Of a DNA stretch of 64,000 nt, positions 56,942 through 64,000 are shown in pieces. Origin of the DNA: Paenilisteria riparia FSL S10-1204. GTDB taxonomy: Bacteria; Bacillota; Bacilli; Lactobacillales; Listeriaceae. The notes under the pieces were generated by a model, which was not told where the DNA came from, did not search any database, and saw only the letters and a program-made list of their open reading frames with translations. The position numbers were made by a program, and so were the translations under genes. Position 1 is the stretch's first letter. Each line of letters opens with the position of its first letter. The stretch spans positions 19,985-83,984 of the forward strand of contig NZ_AODL01000003.1 in assembly GCF_000525995.1 (NCBI RefSeq), given 5' to 3'.

Positions 56942-57216
56942 CAGAAACATCGATACTAGATGAACAATTCATACTACAGCTAAAAAAAGAGACCGAAAAA
57001 ATGATGATTAACTTAGCGGTAGCAGCATCAGCGATACACAAGAGCCAAACTAACCAGCAACATGTAACACAAAAGAGCAAGGATGTTATCAAAACTACGC
57101 AAAACAGTGTACAACATGTGACAGGAAGCATAAGTCACAATTTAAAAGGGCAGTTCGGAGATAAAGTAAAAGAAACATTGGCTATCCACCATAAGAAGCT
57201 TCAACAGTTCGTATAG
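56938..57216 (+). CDS. T7SS accessory protein, DUF3130/WXG100-like (TlaB/Lap type)
   Basis: 92 residues, helical hairpin size of Esx-type partners. No WXG motif is seen; the hairpin turn would be near HKSQTNQQ. Ends HHKKLQQFV. Together with the preceding gene it matches the pair of LXG-associated helical proteins beside T7 effectors. ATG follows GAACAGGAGGCATCCTT and overlaps the previous stop by 4 bases. Confidence 0.65.
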   Translation: MTETSILDEQFILQLKKETEKMMINLAVAASAIHKSQTNQQHVTQKSKDVIKTTQNSVQHVTGSISHNLKGQFGDKVKETLAIHHKKLQQFV

Positions 57217-57499
57217 ATACTAATAAAGTAAGTCTCGAGTTTTTCAAAAACCAAAAAGGATTTTGAAAACTTCGATTTCAAGCTCTTTTAGGTCTCACAG
57301 ATCTTAGTAAATACTGCTCCATATGCTAGTCCTTCGGAAATTCCAGACCCTTCAAAAAGGACTTTTTCCGCGACTTCTCCAGTTTCTGTCATGCCTAAAC
57401 GTGTTTGAGTTAACCCTTTTCATTTTTTATACAACGAATTGCATGGTATAATGGAGGCGGATGTTAGATCGATAGTACATGGAGAAAGTAGGATATTAG
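57217..57499. other. Gap after the toxin cluster, with a small coding remnant on the minus strand
   Basis: Minus strand 57392-57288 reads MTETGEVAEKVLFEGSGISE then GLAYGAVFTKICET-stop (34 residues) without a ribosome binding site. It looks like coding DNA but I cannot name the family. A TATAAT at 57447-57452 probably serves the DUF402 gene. No terminator of the toxin cluster is evident. Confidence 0.35.
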
Positions 57500-58027
57500 A
57501 TGTACTTACCTAAAGAAAAAGAAATAATTCAAATCAAAAGCTACAAACATGACGGTTCACTTCATCGTACTTGGAAAAAAACGGTTGTATTGAAATCTAC
57601 GGAGAATGTTATTATCGGTGGAAATGATCACACTTTAGTGGTTGAATCAGATGGTCGGAAATGGGTAACCCGTGAACCTGCCATTTGTTATTTTCATAGT
57701 GAATATTGGTTTAACGTGATTTCAATGATTCGGGAGGACGGGATATATCACTATTGCAACTTAGGCACGCCTTTTGCCTCTGATGAAGAAGCAGTGAAGT
57801 ATATCGATTATGATCTGGATATTAAGGTATTTCCAGACGGGAGATTTCATTTGCTTGACGAAGGGGAATACGAACAGCATAGAAAGCAAATGAAATATCC
57901 AGATGCCATTGACCGAATTTTACGCCACAATGTCGACGTACTCTCGCATTGGATTTTGGATAAAAAAGGTCCATTTTCTAAAGACTACATCGATATTTGG
58001 TATGAAAAGTATAAAGAATATTGCTGA
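57500..58027 (+). CDS. DUF402 nucleoside tri-/diphosphatase (Ntdp/YgaC family)
   Basis: 175 residues. FAU-1-like DUF402 fold with the acidic metal-binding cluster in [20 protein letters not shown] (about 114-133) and EYEQHR. Homologues such as B. subtilis YgaC hydrolyse nucleoside tri- and diphosphates. ATG follows AGAAAGTAGGATATTAG. Ends at a strong bidirectional terminator. Confidence 0.92.
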   Translation: MYLPKEKEIIQIKSYKHDGSLHRTWKKTVVLKSTENVIIGGNDHTLVVESDGRKWVTREPAICYFHSEYWFNVISMIREDGIYHYCNLGTPFASDEEAVKYIDYDLDIKVFPDGRFHLLDEGEYEQHRKQMKYPDAIDRILRHNVDVLSHWILDKKGPFSKDYIDIWYEKYKEYC

Positions 58028-58033
58028 AAAGTA

Positions 58034-58088
58034 GCAAAACCACGCACCACTAAGTTTCTATAACTGAAACTTAGTGGTGCGTGGTTTA
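58034..58088. terminator. Bidirectional terminator between DUF402 and nitroreductase genes
   Basis: Long perfect stem of more than 20 bp: AAACCACGCACCACTAAG pairs with CTTAGTGGTGCGTGGTTT, loop TATAACT region, A run left and T residues right. Confidence 0.95.
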
Positions 58089-58094
58089 TTTGCT

Positions 58095-58763
58095 TTAAAG
58101 GATAACTTCTACATGTGCATCTAAGGATTGGCGTGTTTTATCTCGAGATGGCTCTGCAAGACGATATCCAAAAGCAAGCATGGCTGAGACGCCAAACTCA
58201 TCCGTATTTATCAAACCTTTATGCACCAACATTTGTTCGACAGCCGCTTTGTCAAAACCTTCAATTGGACAAGAGTCAATGCCAATCGTTGCGGCACTGG
58301 TCATCATGTTTGCCATCGCTATATAAGCTTGGCGGCTTGCCCATTCAAAAACAAGACGGTCATCGGATAGTAAATCAAAATCATATGTTAAGAAATTTTT
58401 AAAATGATGCGTGTAACCTGCGACAACATCATCTGGCATTTTTGCCACATTTTTTAGATGATTCTGGATGTATTCTGATTCAGGCTGTAAGGAATTCTTA
58501 GTACGTGATAATACAATTAGAAATTTATCTGCAGTCGGCAGTTGTGTTTGCGCTCCCCAAGCGAATTTTTTCATTTCATCACGCAATGCTACGTTCTCGA
58601 TTACTAATAACTTCCAAGGTTCGAACCCAAATGAAGACGGGGACAAGCGAGCTGTTTCTAAGATAAATTGGAAATCCTCCTCGGAAATTTTTTTTGCAGT
58701 ATCGAATTCCTTACAAGCAAAGCGATATTTTAAAGCATCTAAAAACATTTCTTTTTTTGACAT
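58095..58763 (-). CDS. NAD(P)H-dependent nitroreductase family oxidoreductase
   Basis: 222 residues. FMN-binding nitroreductase fold: YRFACKEFDTAKKISEEDF, ARLSPSSFGFEPWKLLVIEN (FMN phosphate contacts), RQAYIAMANMMTSAATIGID and CPIEGFDKAAVEQML. Likely reduces quinones or nitro compounds. ATG 58763 follows GGAGGGATTTGCAAC. Divergent from an HxlR regulator that probably controls it in response to electrophiles. Confidence 0.93.
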   Translation of the reverse strand: MSKKEMFLDALKYRFACKEFDTAKKISEEDFQFILETARLSPSSFGFEPWKLLVIENVALRDEMKKFAWGAQTQLPTADKFLIVLSRTKNSLQPESEYIQNHLKNVAKMPDDVVAGYTHHFKNFLTYDFDLLSDDRLVFEWASRQAYIAMANMMTSAATIGIDSCPIEGFDKAAVEQMLVHKGLINTDEFGVSAMLAFGYRLAEPSRDKTRQSLDAHVEVIL

Positions 58764-58825
58764 GTTGCAAATCCCTCCTAATTTGTTTGACATTTTCAGT
58801 ATACCAAGTAAAATAAAAAAAGTAA

Positions 58826-58858
58826 GTATGCACATTTTTGTTAGGTAGGCACATTTTT
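58826..58858. promoter_or_regulatory. Tandem HxlR operator (predicted)
   Basis: Two direct repeats GTATGCACATTTTT (58826-58839) and GTAGGCACATTTTT (58845-58858), 19 bp apart, in the divergent promoter region between nitroreductase and hxlR-type gene. Tandem direct repeats are what B. subtilis HxlR binds. Confidence 0.5.
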
Positions 58859-58882
58859 TATACTATCAAAGGAGGTTTAACG

Positions 58883-59242
58883 ATGCCAAAACGCAAAACA
58901 ACATTTTCCTGTGGTGCAGATGTCACTTCGTCCGTCATTGGTGGCAAATGGAAGCTACAAATTTTATATAAACTAATGACGAAAACAATTCGCTTCAATG
59001 AATTCAGAAGGCTCATTCCAGAAATCACACAGCGAATGCTCACATTGCAGCTACGAGAGCTAGAAGAGGATGGAATCGTCCATCGAGAGGTCTATGCGCA
59101 AATTCCACCAAAAGTAGAATATTGCCTAACGGAGCTTGGCGAAACATTGATTCCGCTAATTGAAGTAATGTGTACTTGGGGTTATGAAAATGAAGAAACT
59201 ATTGCAGAAAATCGCAAAAATATAGCAAAAGAACCGATTTAG
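58883..59242 (+). CDS. HxlR family winged-helix regulator
   Basis: 119 residues. Begins MPKRKTTFSCGADVTSSVIG, with the conserved N-terminal Cys of redox- or electrophile-sensing members, then GGKWKLQILYKL, FNEFRRLIPEITQRMLTLQL and VHREVYAQIPPKVEYCLTE, all classic HxlR. Senses reactive species and switches the divergent nitroreductase. ATG 58883 follows AAAGGAGGTTTAACG. Confidence 0.93.
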   Translation: MPKRKTTFSCGADVTSSVIGGKWKLQILYKLMTKTIRFNEFRRLIPEITQRMLTLQLRELEEDGIVHREVYAQIPPKVEYCLTELGETLIPLIEVMCTWGYENEETIAENRKNIAKEPI

Positions 59243-59272
59243 ATGTAACAATTCCAATCGGTTCTTTATTCT
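59227..59272. terminator. Bidirectional terminator between the HxlR and ArAE genes
   Basis: AAAGAACCGATT pairs with AATCGGTTCTTT; begins in the last codons of the HxlR gene. T/A runs on both sides. Confidence 0.85.
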
Positions 59273-60347
59273 AAATATCATGGACATCAATATCGATTTT
59301 ATTCTCATCATGGTGTCGCAGTTTGAAACTATGCACTAATTTCTCTAAGTAATCAATCGTTTCCTGATAAGCGAAGATGCAGGCTATAATACGCATTAAA
59401 TGGTACTGGTCAATCCCTTCATTGTCGATTTCCTTCATCTCATTTAAAAACAGTCGCATTAAATCTTGAGGATCTTGCGCTAAATGTTTTTCCGCATAAT
59501 GCAAATCCACGGAAACTTTATCAATATAGGTTAATAACAATTGCTCATGTGTATCCGTCAAGTAGTCAATTTGCATTCGAATCAACTCTTGTTTTTCGGG
59601 AGGTAGCTGTAAAAAGTCGTTTTCATAACGATGTAGTATTTTTAGTAACTCATATCCTTTTTGCGAACAGAGAATCATCTGTCTGTAAACCGCAATTTTT
59701 CGTGATTTAGAGATGTTGGTTCGACGGAGGAAAGTCCGTTCCTCGCGGTATAATTCATAGTAGCTACTCATTTGCGTAATTTGTTTTTGCATCCACTTCA
59801 TATCTTTTTTCAGTAATGGAAAATCAGCAGCATGGCGTAAATTTAGCTTTATCCAGCGCATAATTTCGTTATTTGTCGTATAAATAAATTGGAATAGCGT
59901 TACTTCGTATTTCGGTGGCAAGAAGATGAGGTTTACGATGAAAGCAGCCACAAGACCGAGCATAATCGTTCCAAATCTAGTCAGGGCAACCATTAAGAAG
60001 TCACTATTCGGTGAATCCATCACGATAACAAGCGTTACAAGCGCTAGGCCAATCGTATTTTCCAATTTGAACTGAATGAGGAGCGCCACACAAATAATCG
60101 AAGCAATCCCAATTAAAATGAAGTCGTTCCCAATATAAAGCCCAAATCCAATGGCAATCGCCGCCCCGATTACATTTCCTTGTGCTCTTTGTAGAATCTC
60201 TAAATAGGATCTATAAATCGAAGGCTGCACAGCAAAAATTGCTGAAATCCCCGCTAAAGAAGGAGAGGGGGAGTGACAAAGCTGTGCGATAAAAAGCGCC
60301 AAACTAATGGCAATACCTGTTTTTAAAATCCTAGCCCCGAATTTCAT
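59271..60347 (-). CDS. Aromatic acid exporter family (ArAE/DUF939) membrane protein
   Basis: 358 residues. Five or six membrane helices in the first 150 residues (RILKTGIAISLALFIAQL, AGISAIFAVQPSIYRS, RAQGNVIGAAIAIGFGLYIG) and a cytoplasmic helical C-terminal domain. Matches B. subtilis YqjA/YgaE-type proteins of the FUSC/ArAE superfamily; substrate not proven. ATG is preceded by AAAGGACTAACCAGCA. Confidence 0.9.
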   Translation of the reverse strand: MKFGARILKTGIAISLALFIAQLCHSPSPSLAGISAIFAVQPSIYRSYLEILQRAQGNVIGAAIAIGFGLYIGNDFILIGIASIICVALLIQFKLENTIGLALVTLVIVMDSPNSDFLMVALTRFGTIMLGLVAAFIVNLIFLPPKYEVTLFQFIYTTNNEIMRWIKLNLRHAADFPLLKKDMKWMQKQITQMSSYYELYREERTFLRRTNISKSRKIAVYRQMILCSQKGYELLKILHRYENDFLQLPPEKQELIRMQIDYLTDTHEQLLLTYIDKVSVDLHYAEKHLAQDPQDLMRLFLNEMKEIDNEGIDQYHLMRIIACIFAYQETIDYLEKLVHSFKLRHHDENKIDIDVHDI

Positions 60348-60434
60348 TGCTGGTTAGTCCTTTCTGTAATGTTTTGGCTTTTCACTTAAGCACGTTTTCC
60401 TATATATAGCCGTAAAACCAGTATTGCAAACAAA

Positions 60435-61727
60435 TTACAAAGCCATTTTTGCAAATACACGGTCTACGGCTGCAATGGTTGCTTCAATATCCGCTTCTGT
60501 ATGTGCTGTTGTAATAAACCAAGCCTCATACTTAGAAGGAGCCAACATAATCCCTTCTTCCAACATCAATTTGAAAAACTGTCCGAATTGCTCGCCGTTG
60601 GTTGCTTGCGCATCAGCATATGTTACAATTTCCTGATCTGCAAAATACACCGTTAACGCACCTTTAATCTGATTAATCGTAATCACTAAACCATGCTTCT
60701 TGGCCGCAGTTTCGATTCCATTTTTCAACATAAGTCCCAATTTATCAAAACGCTCATACAAGCCTTCTTCTTGCAAAACTTCCAGACATGCAATCCCAGC
60801 CTGAATCGATGCCGGATTTCCGGCCATTGTTCCAGCTTGATAGGCAGGACCAAGCGGTGCGACTTTTTCCATAATATCCATGCGGCCACCGTAAGCCCCA
60901 ATTGGCAAACCGCCACCAATAATTTTTCCAAGCGCAGTCAAATCAGGCGTTACACCTAAGAGATTTTGTGCACCACCGTACATGAAACGGAAGGCAGTAA
61001 TCACCTCGTCATAAATAACAAGACCTCCGACCTCATGCGTTAGCTCATTTACCATCTCCAAAAAGCCATCCACTGGACCAACAATCCCGAAGTTTCCAAT
61101 GATTGGCTCCACTAAAACAGCAGCAACCTGATCGCCCCAAATACGCAAAGCCTCTTTAAAACTCGCAATATCATTAAAAGGAACTGTAATAACCTCCTCC
61201 GCAGTTGCCGTCGTAACCCCAGCAGAATCAGGCGTTCCAAGTGTCGAAGGTCCAGAGCCAGCTTCCACTAGTACTAAGTCGAAATGCCCGTGATAGGAGC
61301 CGGCAAATTTAATAATTTTATCACGTCCGGTAAATGCACGAGCAACACGGATTGTAGTCATAACGGCTTCCGTCCCTGAATTTGTAAACCGAACTTTCTC
61401 TAAAGAAGGAATTGCATCTTTCAACATTTTTGCAAATACCACTTCATGTTTCGTTGGCGTACCATACAAAACACCAGTTTCTGCAGCTTGTGTAATTGCT
61501 TTTGTAATATGTGGGTGGGCATGTCCAGTAATAATCGGTCCATAAGCAGCCAAATAATCAATATACTTATTTCCATCAACATCCCAGAAATAAGCCCCAT
61601 CCGCTCGTTCCATCGTGATAGGAACACCACCGCCAACACCTTTATAAGAACGCGAAGGACTATTCACACCACCAACAATGTGCTTTAACGCCTCCGTATG
61701 TAGCCTTTCAGACTCCGAATGATTCAT
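60435..61727 (-). CDS. gsaB: Glutamate-1-semialdehyde 2,1-aminomutase, second type (GsaB)
   Basis: 430 residues. PLP aminotransferase fold type [65 protein letters not shown] (Asp) and [17 protein letters not shown] with the PLP-binding Lys. Makes 5-aminolevulinate for haem. Listeria and Bacillus carry this GsaB copy besides HemL. Start chosen at ATG 61727 ([10 protein letters not shown]), 12 bases after GAAGGAG; ATG 61739 is also possible but abuts that RBS. Monocistronic, divergent from the dehydrogenase. Confidence 0.93.
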   Translation of the reverse strand: MNHSESERLHTEALKHIVGGVNSPSRSYKGVGGGVPITMERADGAYFWDVDGNKYIDYLAAYGPIITGHAHPHITKAITQAAETGVLYGTPTKHEVVFAKMLKDAIPSLEKVRFTNSGTEAVMTTIRVARAFTGRDKIIKFAGSYHGHFDLVLVEAGSGPSTLGTPDSAGVTTATAEEVITVPFNDIASFKEALRIWGDQVAAVLVEPIIGNFGIVGPVDGFLEMVNELTHEVGGLVIYDEVITAFRFMYGGAQNLLGVTPDLTALGKIIGGGLPIGAYGGRMDIMEKVAPLGPAYQAGTMAGNPASIQAGIACLEVLQEEGLYERFDKLGLMLKNGIETAAKKHGLVITINQIKGALTVYFADQEIVTYADAQATNGEQFGQFFKLMLEEGIMLAPSKYEAWFITTAHTEADIEATIAAVDRVFAKMAL

Positions 61728-61866
61728 TTTTCGATACATCTCCTTCATTAAAACTATCTTCCTCTCCATTTTAGTGCAAAAACAACCGAACTGCAACGAA
61801 TAGAAGCAAGTTCATTGTTTCCAAGCCAAAAAGGGGCTAAAATAATTGAAAAAGGAGTGAACAAAT

Positions 61867-62814
61867 ATGAAAATTCTATTTACCATGCCAATTCCTAAAG
61901 ACTTACAAGAAAGGCAACAAATACAGTTTCCTGACAATACCTATTATTACATAGAAGACATTCGCTCATACGATACGCTTTCCGAAATAAACTGCATCGT
62001 TTCTTATGGCTCCGATATTACAGAAGAAGTACTAGAACGAGCAACTAACTTGTGCTGGCTCATGATTTTCTCCGCAGGAATCGAAGAACTCCCACACATC
62101 AAGCTCAAAGAAAGAAACATCATCGTTACCAATGTGCGGGGCATTCACGCTATTCCTATGGCCGAATTTGCATTTTCCTATATGCTATCCTATGTAAAAC
62201 AATTACCGCATTTCGCGGCTAAACAACAAGAACACCAGTGGGGACGAGCAGACCATCAAATATCAGAACTGGCAGGCCAAACGTTGGTTATAGTAGGAAC
62301 TGGCGCAATTGGCAGTCAAATTGCACGTCTAGCTAAAGCGTTCCAAATGAAGGTCATCGGTATCAATACAACTGGCAAACAAAAAGCCTTATTCGATAAA
62401 ACTATCCAAACGAAAGATATAACGACTATTTTACCGGAGGGCGACTTCGTTATCTCTATATTACCAGAAACCAATGTCACAAAAGGCTTTTATCACAAAC
62501 ACCATTTCCAAGCAATGAAAAAGTCTGCTGTATTCATCAATATAGGTAGAGGTTCCGCAATAACAGAAGAAGTATTAGTTGACGTCGCCAAGCAACAAAC
62601 TATTGCCCACATGTACCTAGATGTAACTCCAATTGAACCGTTACCAGAAAATCATATCCTATGGAGCTTCCCAAGTATCACTATCACACCGCACGTTTCT
62701 GCACACTCGCCGCGTTATCTCTATAGAAGTTTTGACATATGGCTCGAAAATTTGGAAAGATTTCAAAAACAAGAACCATTATTAAATACGCGTCAATTAG
62801 ATCGCGGTTACTAA
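61867..62814 (+). CDS. D-isomer-specific 2-hydroxyacid dehydrogenase family protein
   Basis: 315 residues. NAD-binding GTGAIGSQIARLAKAFQM (about 139-156), INIGRGSAITEEVLVD with catalytic Arg region, and LDVTPIEPLPENHILW followed by ITPHVSAHSP with catalytic His. The substrate is not evident. ATG follows AAAGGAGTGAACAAAT. perR follows after a promoter. Confidence 0.92.
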   Translation: MKILFTMPIPKDLQERQQIQFPDNTYYYIEDIRSYDTLSEINCIVSYGSDITEEVLERATNLCWLMIFSAGIEELPHIKLKERNIIVTNVRGIHAIPMAEFAFSYMLSYVKQLPHFAAKQQEHQWGRADHQISELAGQTLVIVGTGAIGSQIARLAKAFQMKVIGINTTGKQKALFDKTIQTKDITTILPEGDFVISILPETNVTKGFYHKHHFQAMKKSAVFINIGRGSAITEEVLVDVAKQQTIAHMYLDVTPIEPLPENHILWSFPSITITPHVSAHSPRYLYRSFDIWLENLERFQKQEPLLNTRQLDRGY

Positions 62815-62817
62815 AGT

Positions 62818-62847
62818 AAGCCCGTATATTGACAGAATGGGCTATTA
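62818..62847 (+). terminator. Possible weak terminator after the dehydrogenase
   Basis: AGCCC and GGGCT stem with a long loop, followed by ATTATT. It overlaps the perR promoter, so it may be incidental. Confidence 0.3.
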
Positions 62848-62858
62848 TTAGGTAGAAT
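62829..62858 (+). promoter_or_regulatory. Promoter of perR
   Basis: TTGACA (62829-62834), 18-base spacer, TAGAAT (62853-62858). The AT-rich spacer TATTATTAGGTAGAATAA has partial likeness to a Per box (TTATAATNATTATAA), suggesting autoregulation. Confidence 0.65.
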
Positions 62859-62903
62859 AAAGGTATATCTAATCAAAATGAAGCAAGAAAGGAGTGCATG
62901 ACG

Positions 62904-63338
62904 GTGTCTAATTCTCATTTAAGAGAGGCGATAGATGTCTTGAAAAAAACTGGAGTCAGAATAACTCCTCAACGTCATGCTATACTTGAGTTCCTAATTA
63001 ATGCGGATACCCATCCCACTGCCGATGAAATCTACAGAGCACTTGAAGGGAATTTCCCCAATATGAGTGTAGCAACAGTTTACAATAACTTGCGCGTTTT
63101 TCGAGAAGCAGGATTAATTAAAGAATTACCCTATGGCGATTCATCGAGCCGTTTCGATTTTTCTACATCCGAGCATTATCACGCAATTTGCAACGAATGC
63201 GGTAAAATAGTCGATTTCCACTATCCAGGCCTTGATGAAGTCGAGCATTTCGCAGCCAGCGTCACAGGCTACGAAGTTAACAAACATCGACTAGAAGTTT
63301 ACGGAACCTGTCCAGAATGCCAATCGAAATTAAAATAA
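62904..63338 (+). CDS. perR: Peroxide-responsive repressor PerR (Fur family)
   Basis: 144 residues, nearly collinear with B. subtilis PerR. Winged helix [16 protein letters not shown] and [20 protein letters not shown]; regulatory metal site His/Asp residues in [23 protein letters not shown] and [11 protein letters not shown]; structural zinc cysteines CNECGK and CPECQS. Histidine oxidation by peroxide releases it from katA, hemA, dps-type targets. Start: GTG 62904 is 9 bases after AAAGGAG; ATG 62898 is only 3 bases from it. Confidence 0.95.
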   Translation: MSNSHLREAIDVLKKTGVRITPQRHAILEFLINADTHPTADEIYRALEGNFPNMSVATVYNNLRVFREAGLIKELPYGDSSSRFDFSTSEHYHAICNECGKIVDFHYPGLDEVEHFAASVTGYEVNKHRLEVYGTCPECQSKLK

Positions 63339-63339
63339 C

Positions 63340-63376
63340 CAAACCATCAAGTCATTCGATTTTGATGGTTTTTCTT
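63340..63376 (+). terminator. Terminator after perR
   Basis: AACCATCAA and TTGATGGTT stem, 11-base loop, then TTTCTTTTTC. Confidence 0.85.
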
Positions 63377-63515
63377 TTTCTTGCATAAAATCAATCAATT
63401 TTATGCAAATAAATTTATAAAACCAAAAATGGCTACAAGTCAATGTTTAGCGCATACATTTTTGTGGAACACAAGTAAAGATCGCAAAAAAATAAAATAA
63501 AAATGCATAACTTAG

Positions 63516-63544
63516 TTGACATTGCTCAAAGAAATTGATATATT
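63516..63544 (+). promoter_or_regulatory. rRNA promoter P1
   Basis: TTGACA (63516-63521), 17-base spacer, TATATT (63539-63544). AT-rich upstream sequence could act as an UP element. Confidence 0.8.
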
Positions 63545-63612
63545 AGTTCTCGGCGCTACTAATTCAACACTTTCGCAAACCAAAACATCACAAAATAATT
63601 TATATAAAGTTG

Positions 63613-63641
63613 TTGACAGATAAGCGCTTGAATGATATGAT
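63613..63641 (+). promoter_or_regulatory. rRNA promoter P2
   Basis: TTGACA (63613-63618), 17-base spacer, TATGAT (63636-63641). Tandem with P1, about 97 bp apart, the usual layout of Listeria/Bacillus rRNA operons. Confidence 0.85.
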
Positions 63642-63686
63642 TTAAAAGTCGCAAAAAACAAAACAGCCAGTCACAGTCACGCGAAG

Positions 63687-63711
63687 TTGACCTTTGAAAA
63701 CTGAACAAAAA
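63687..63711 (+). promoter_or_regulatory. rRNA leader antitermination element (boxA-like)
   Basis: TTGACCTTTGAAAACTGAAC resembles the conserved boxA/boxC region of Bacillales rRNA leaders that binds Nus factors and also forms part of 16S processing stems. Confidence 0.6.
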
Positions 63712-63872
63712 AACAAAGATAAAACCAAGAAAACAGCAATGTTTTCAGGTAAGAATCGCAGGGCGGAAATAGAAAGCTATTTCCAAACAAACAACTAGTA
63801 AAATTATTTGCTAGCGAAGTCAATTTGACGCAAGGATCTTATTCACGGTGTTGAATAAGTATTCAAACGAAC

Positions 63873-64000
63873 TTTTAAAGAGAGTTTGATCCTGGCTCAG
63901 GACGAACGCTGGCGGCGTGCCTAATACATGCAAGTCGAACGAACCGACGAAAAGCTTGCTTTTCTGACGTGAGTGGCGGACGGGTGAGTAACACGTGGGC
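63873..64000 (+). rRNA. 16S ribosomal RNA, 5' end only
   Basis: AGAGTTTGATCCTGGCTCAG starts at 63881 and is followed by GACGAACGCTGGCGGCGTGC and the V1 region, ending at the window edge in GTGAGTAACACGTGGGC. The exact 5' end is placed about 8 bases before by analogy. V1 contains CCGACGAAAAGC, which differs from the L. monocytogenes sequence as I recall it. Confidence 0.97.

Overview
The window reads as a chromosomal segment of a low-GC Gram-positive bacterium of the Listeria group (Listeriaceae). This rests on three things. Gene order resembles the Listeria chromosome between the glutamate synthase genes and a perR gene next to an rRNA operon. The proteins are Listeria/Bacillus-like (PerR, FabL, RecX, MprF, Map, YhgE/Pip). 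The 16S rRNA start at the right edge is Firmicutes-type. The variable 16S region and several loci differ from what I remember of L. monocytogenes, so I do not name a species. No insertion sequence, prophage or plasmid gene was recognised.

Layout. 1-5.8 kb: gltB (5' end cut by the window) and gltD. 5.8-12 kb: two orphan CRISPR arrays in the same orientation, with homologous leaders and slightly different 30-nt repeats. They flank a TetR-controlled MacB-type ABC transporter and the wreck of a glycosidase gene; no cas gene is in the window. 12.1-17.5 kb: an amino-sugar type locus (nanE, HAD phosphatase, DUF4127 protein, PTS IIC, RpiR regulator). 17.7-26.2 kb: an oxidoreductase, a DEAD-box helicase, and a LevR-type sigma-54 activator next to a sigma-54 promoter driving PTS IIB-IIC-IIA plus a MupG-like hydrolase. 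26.3-34.4 kb: YhgE/Pip protein, tRNA-Arg(CCU), a broken lipoprotein gene, an M20 peptidase, a baeRF-like gene coupled to a membrane protein, and gene debris. 34.4-41.8 kb: two tandem MreB-like genes, a broken MFS transporter, aminopeptidase, small proteins, flavodoxin, map. 41.8-54.8 kb: AAC(3)-like, DUF1128, YihY, RlmD-type methyltransferase, lipoprotein, GNAT, VanZ, mprF, an epimerase, recX, yfhJ, a DUF457 protein, mutY, fabL. 54.9-57.2 kb: a four-gene cluster matching the type VII secreted lipase toxin TslA with its immunity and accessory proteins. 57.5-64 kb: DUF402 phosphatase, divergent nitroreductase/HxlR pair, ArAE-type membrane protein, gsaB, a D-2-hydroxyacid dehydrogenase, perR, two strong rRNA promoters and the 16S rRNA start.

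A feature that cuts across the window is a series of frameshifts. Six places (ABC transporter, nanE, HAD/DUF4127 junction, MFS, and two in mutY) are each explained by exactly one extra A (T on the other strand) in a run of 6-8. The lipoprotein and mprF are broken by one-base changes outside long runs. Either the assembly carries homopolymer errors or the strain accumulates slippage mutations; gene calls at these places should be read with that in mind.

The most interesting biology is the TslA-like toxin cluster, the CRISPR pair (including two spacers that sample the same phage coding stretch from different arrays and a leader with competing base-pairing), the sigma-54/LevR/MupG sugar operon, the DUF4127 sugar locus, and the tandem MreB genes.
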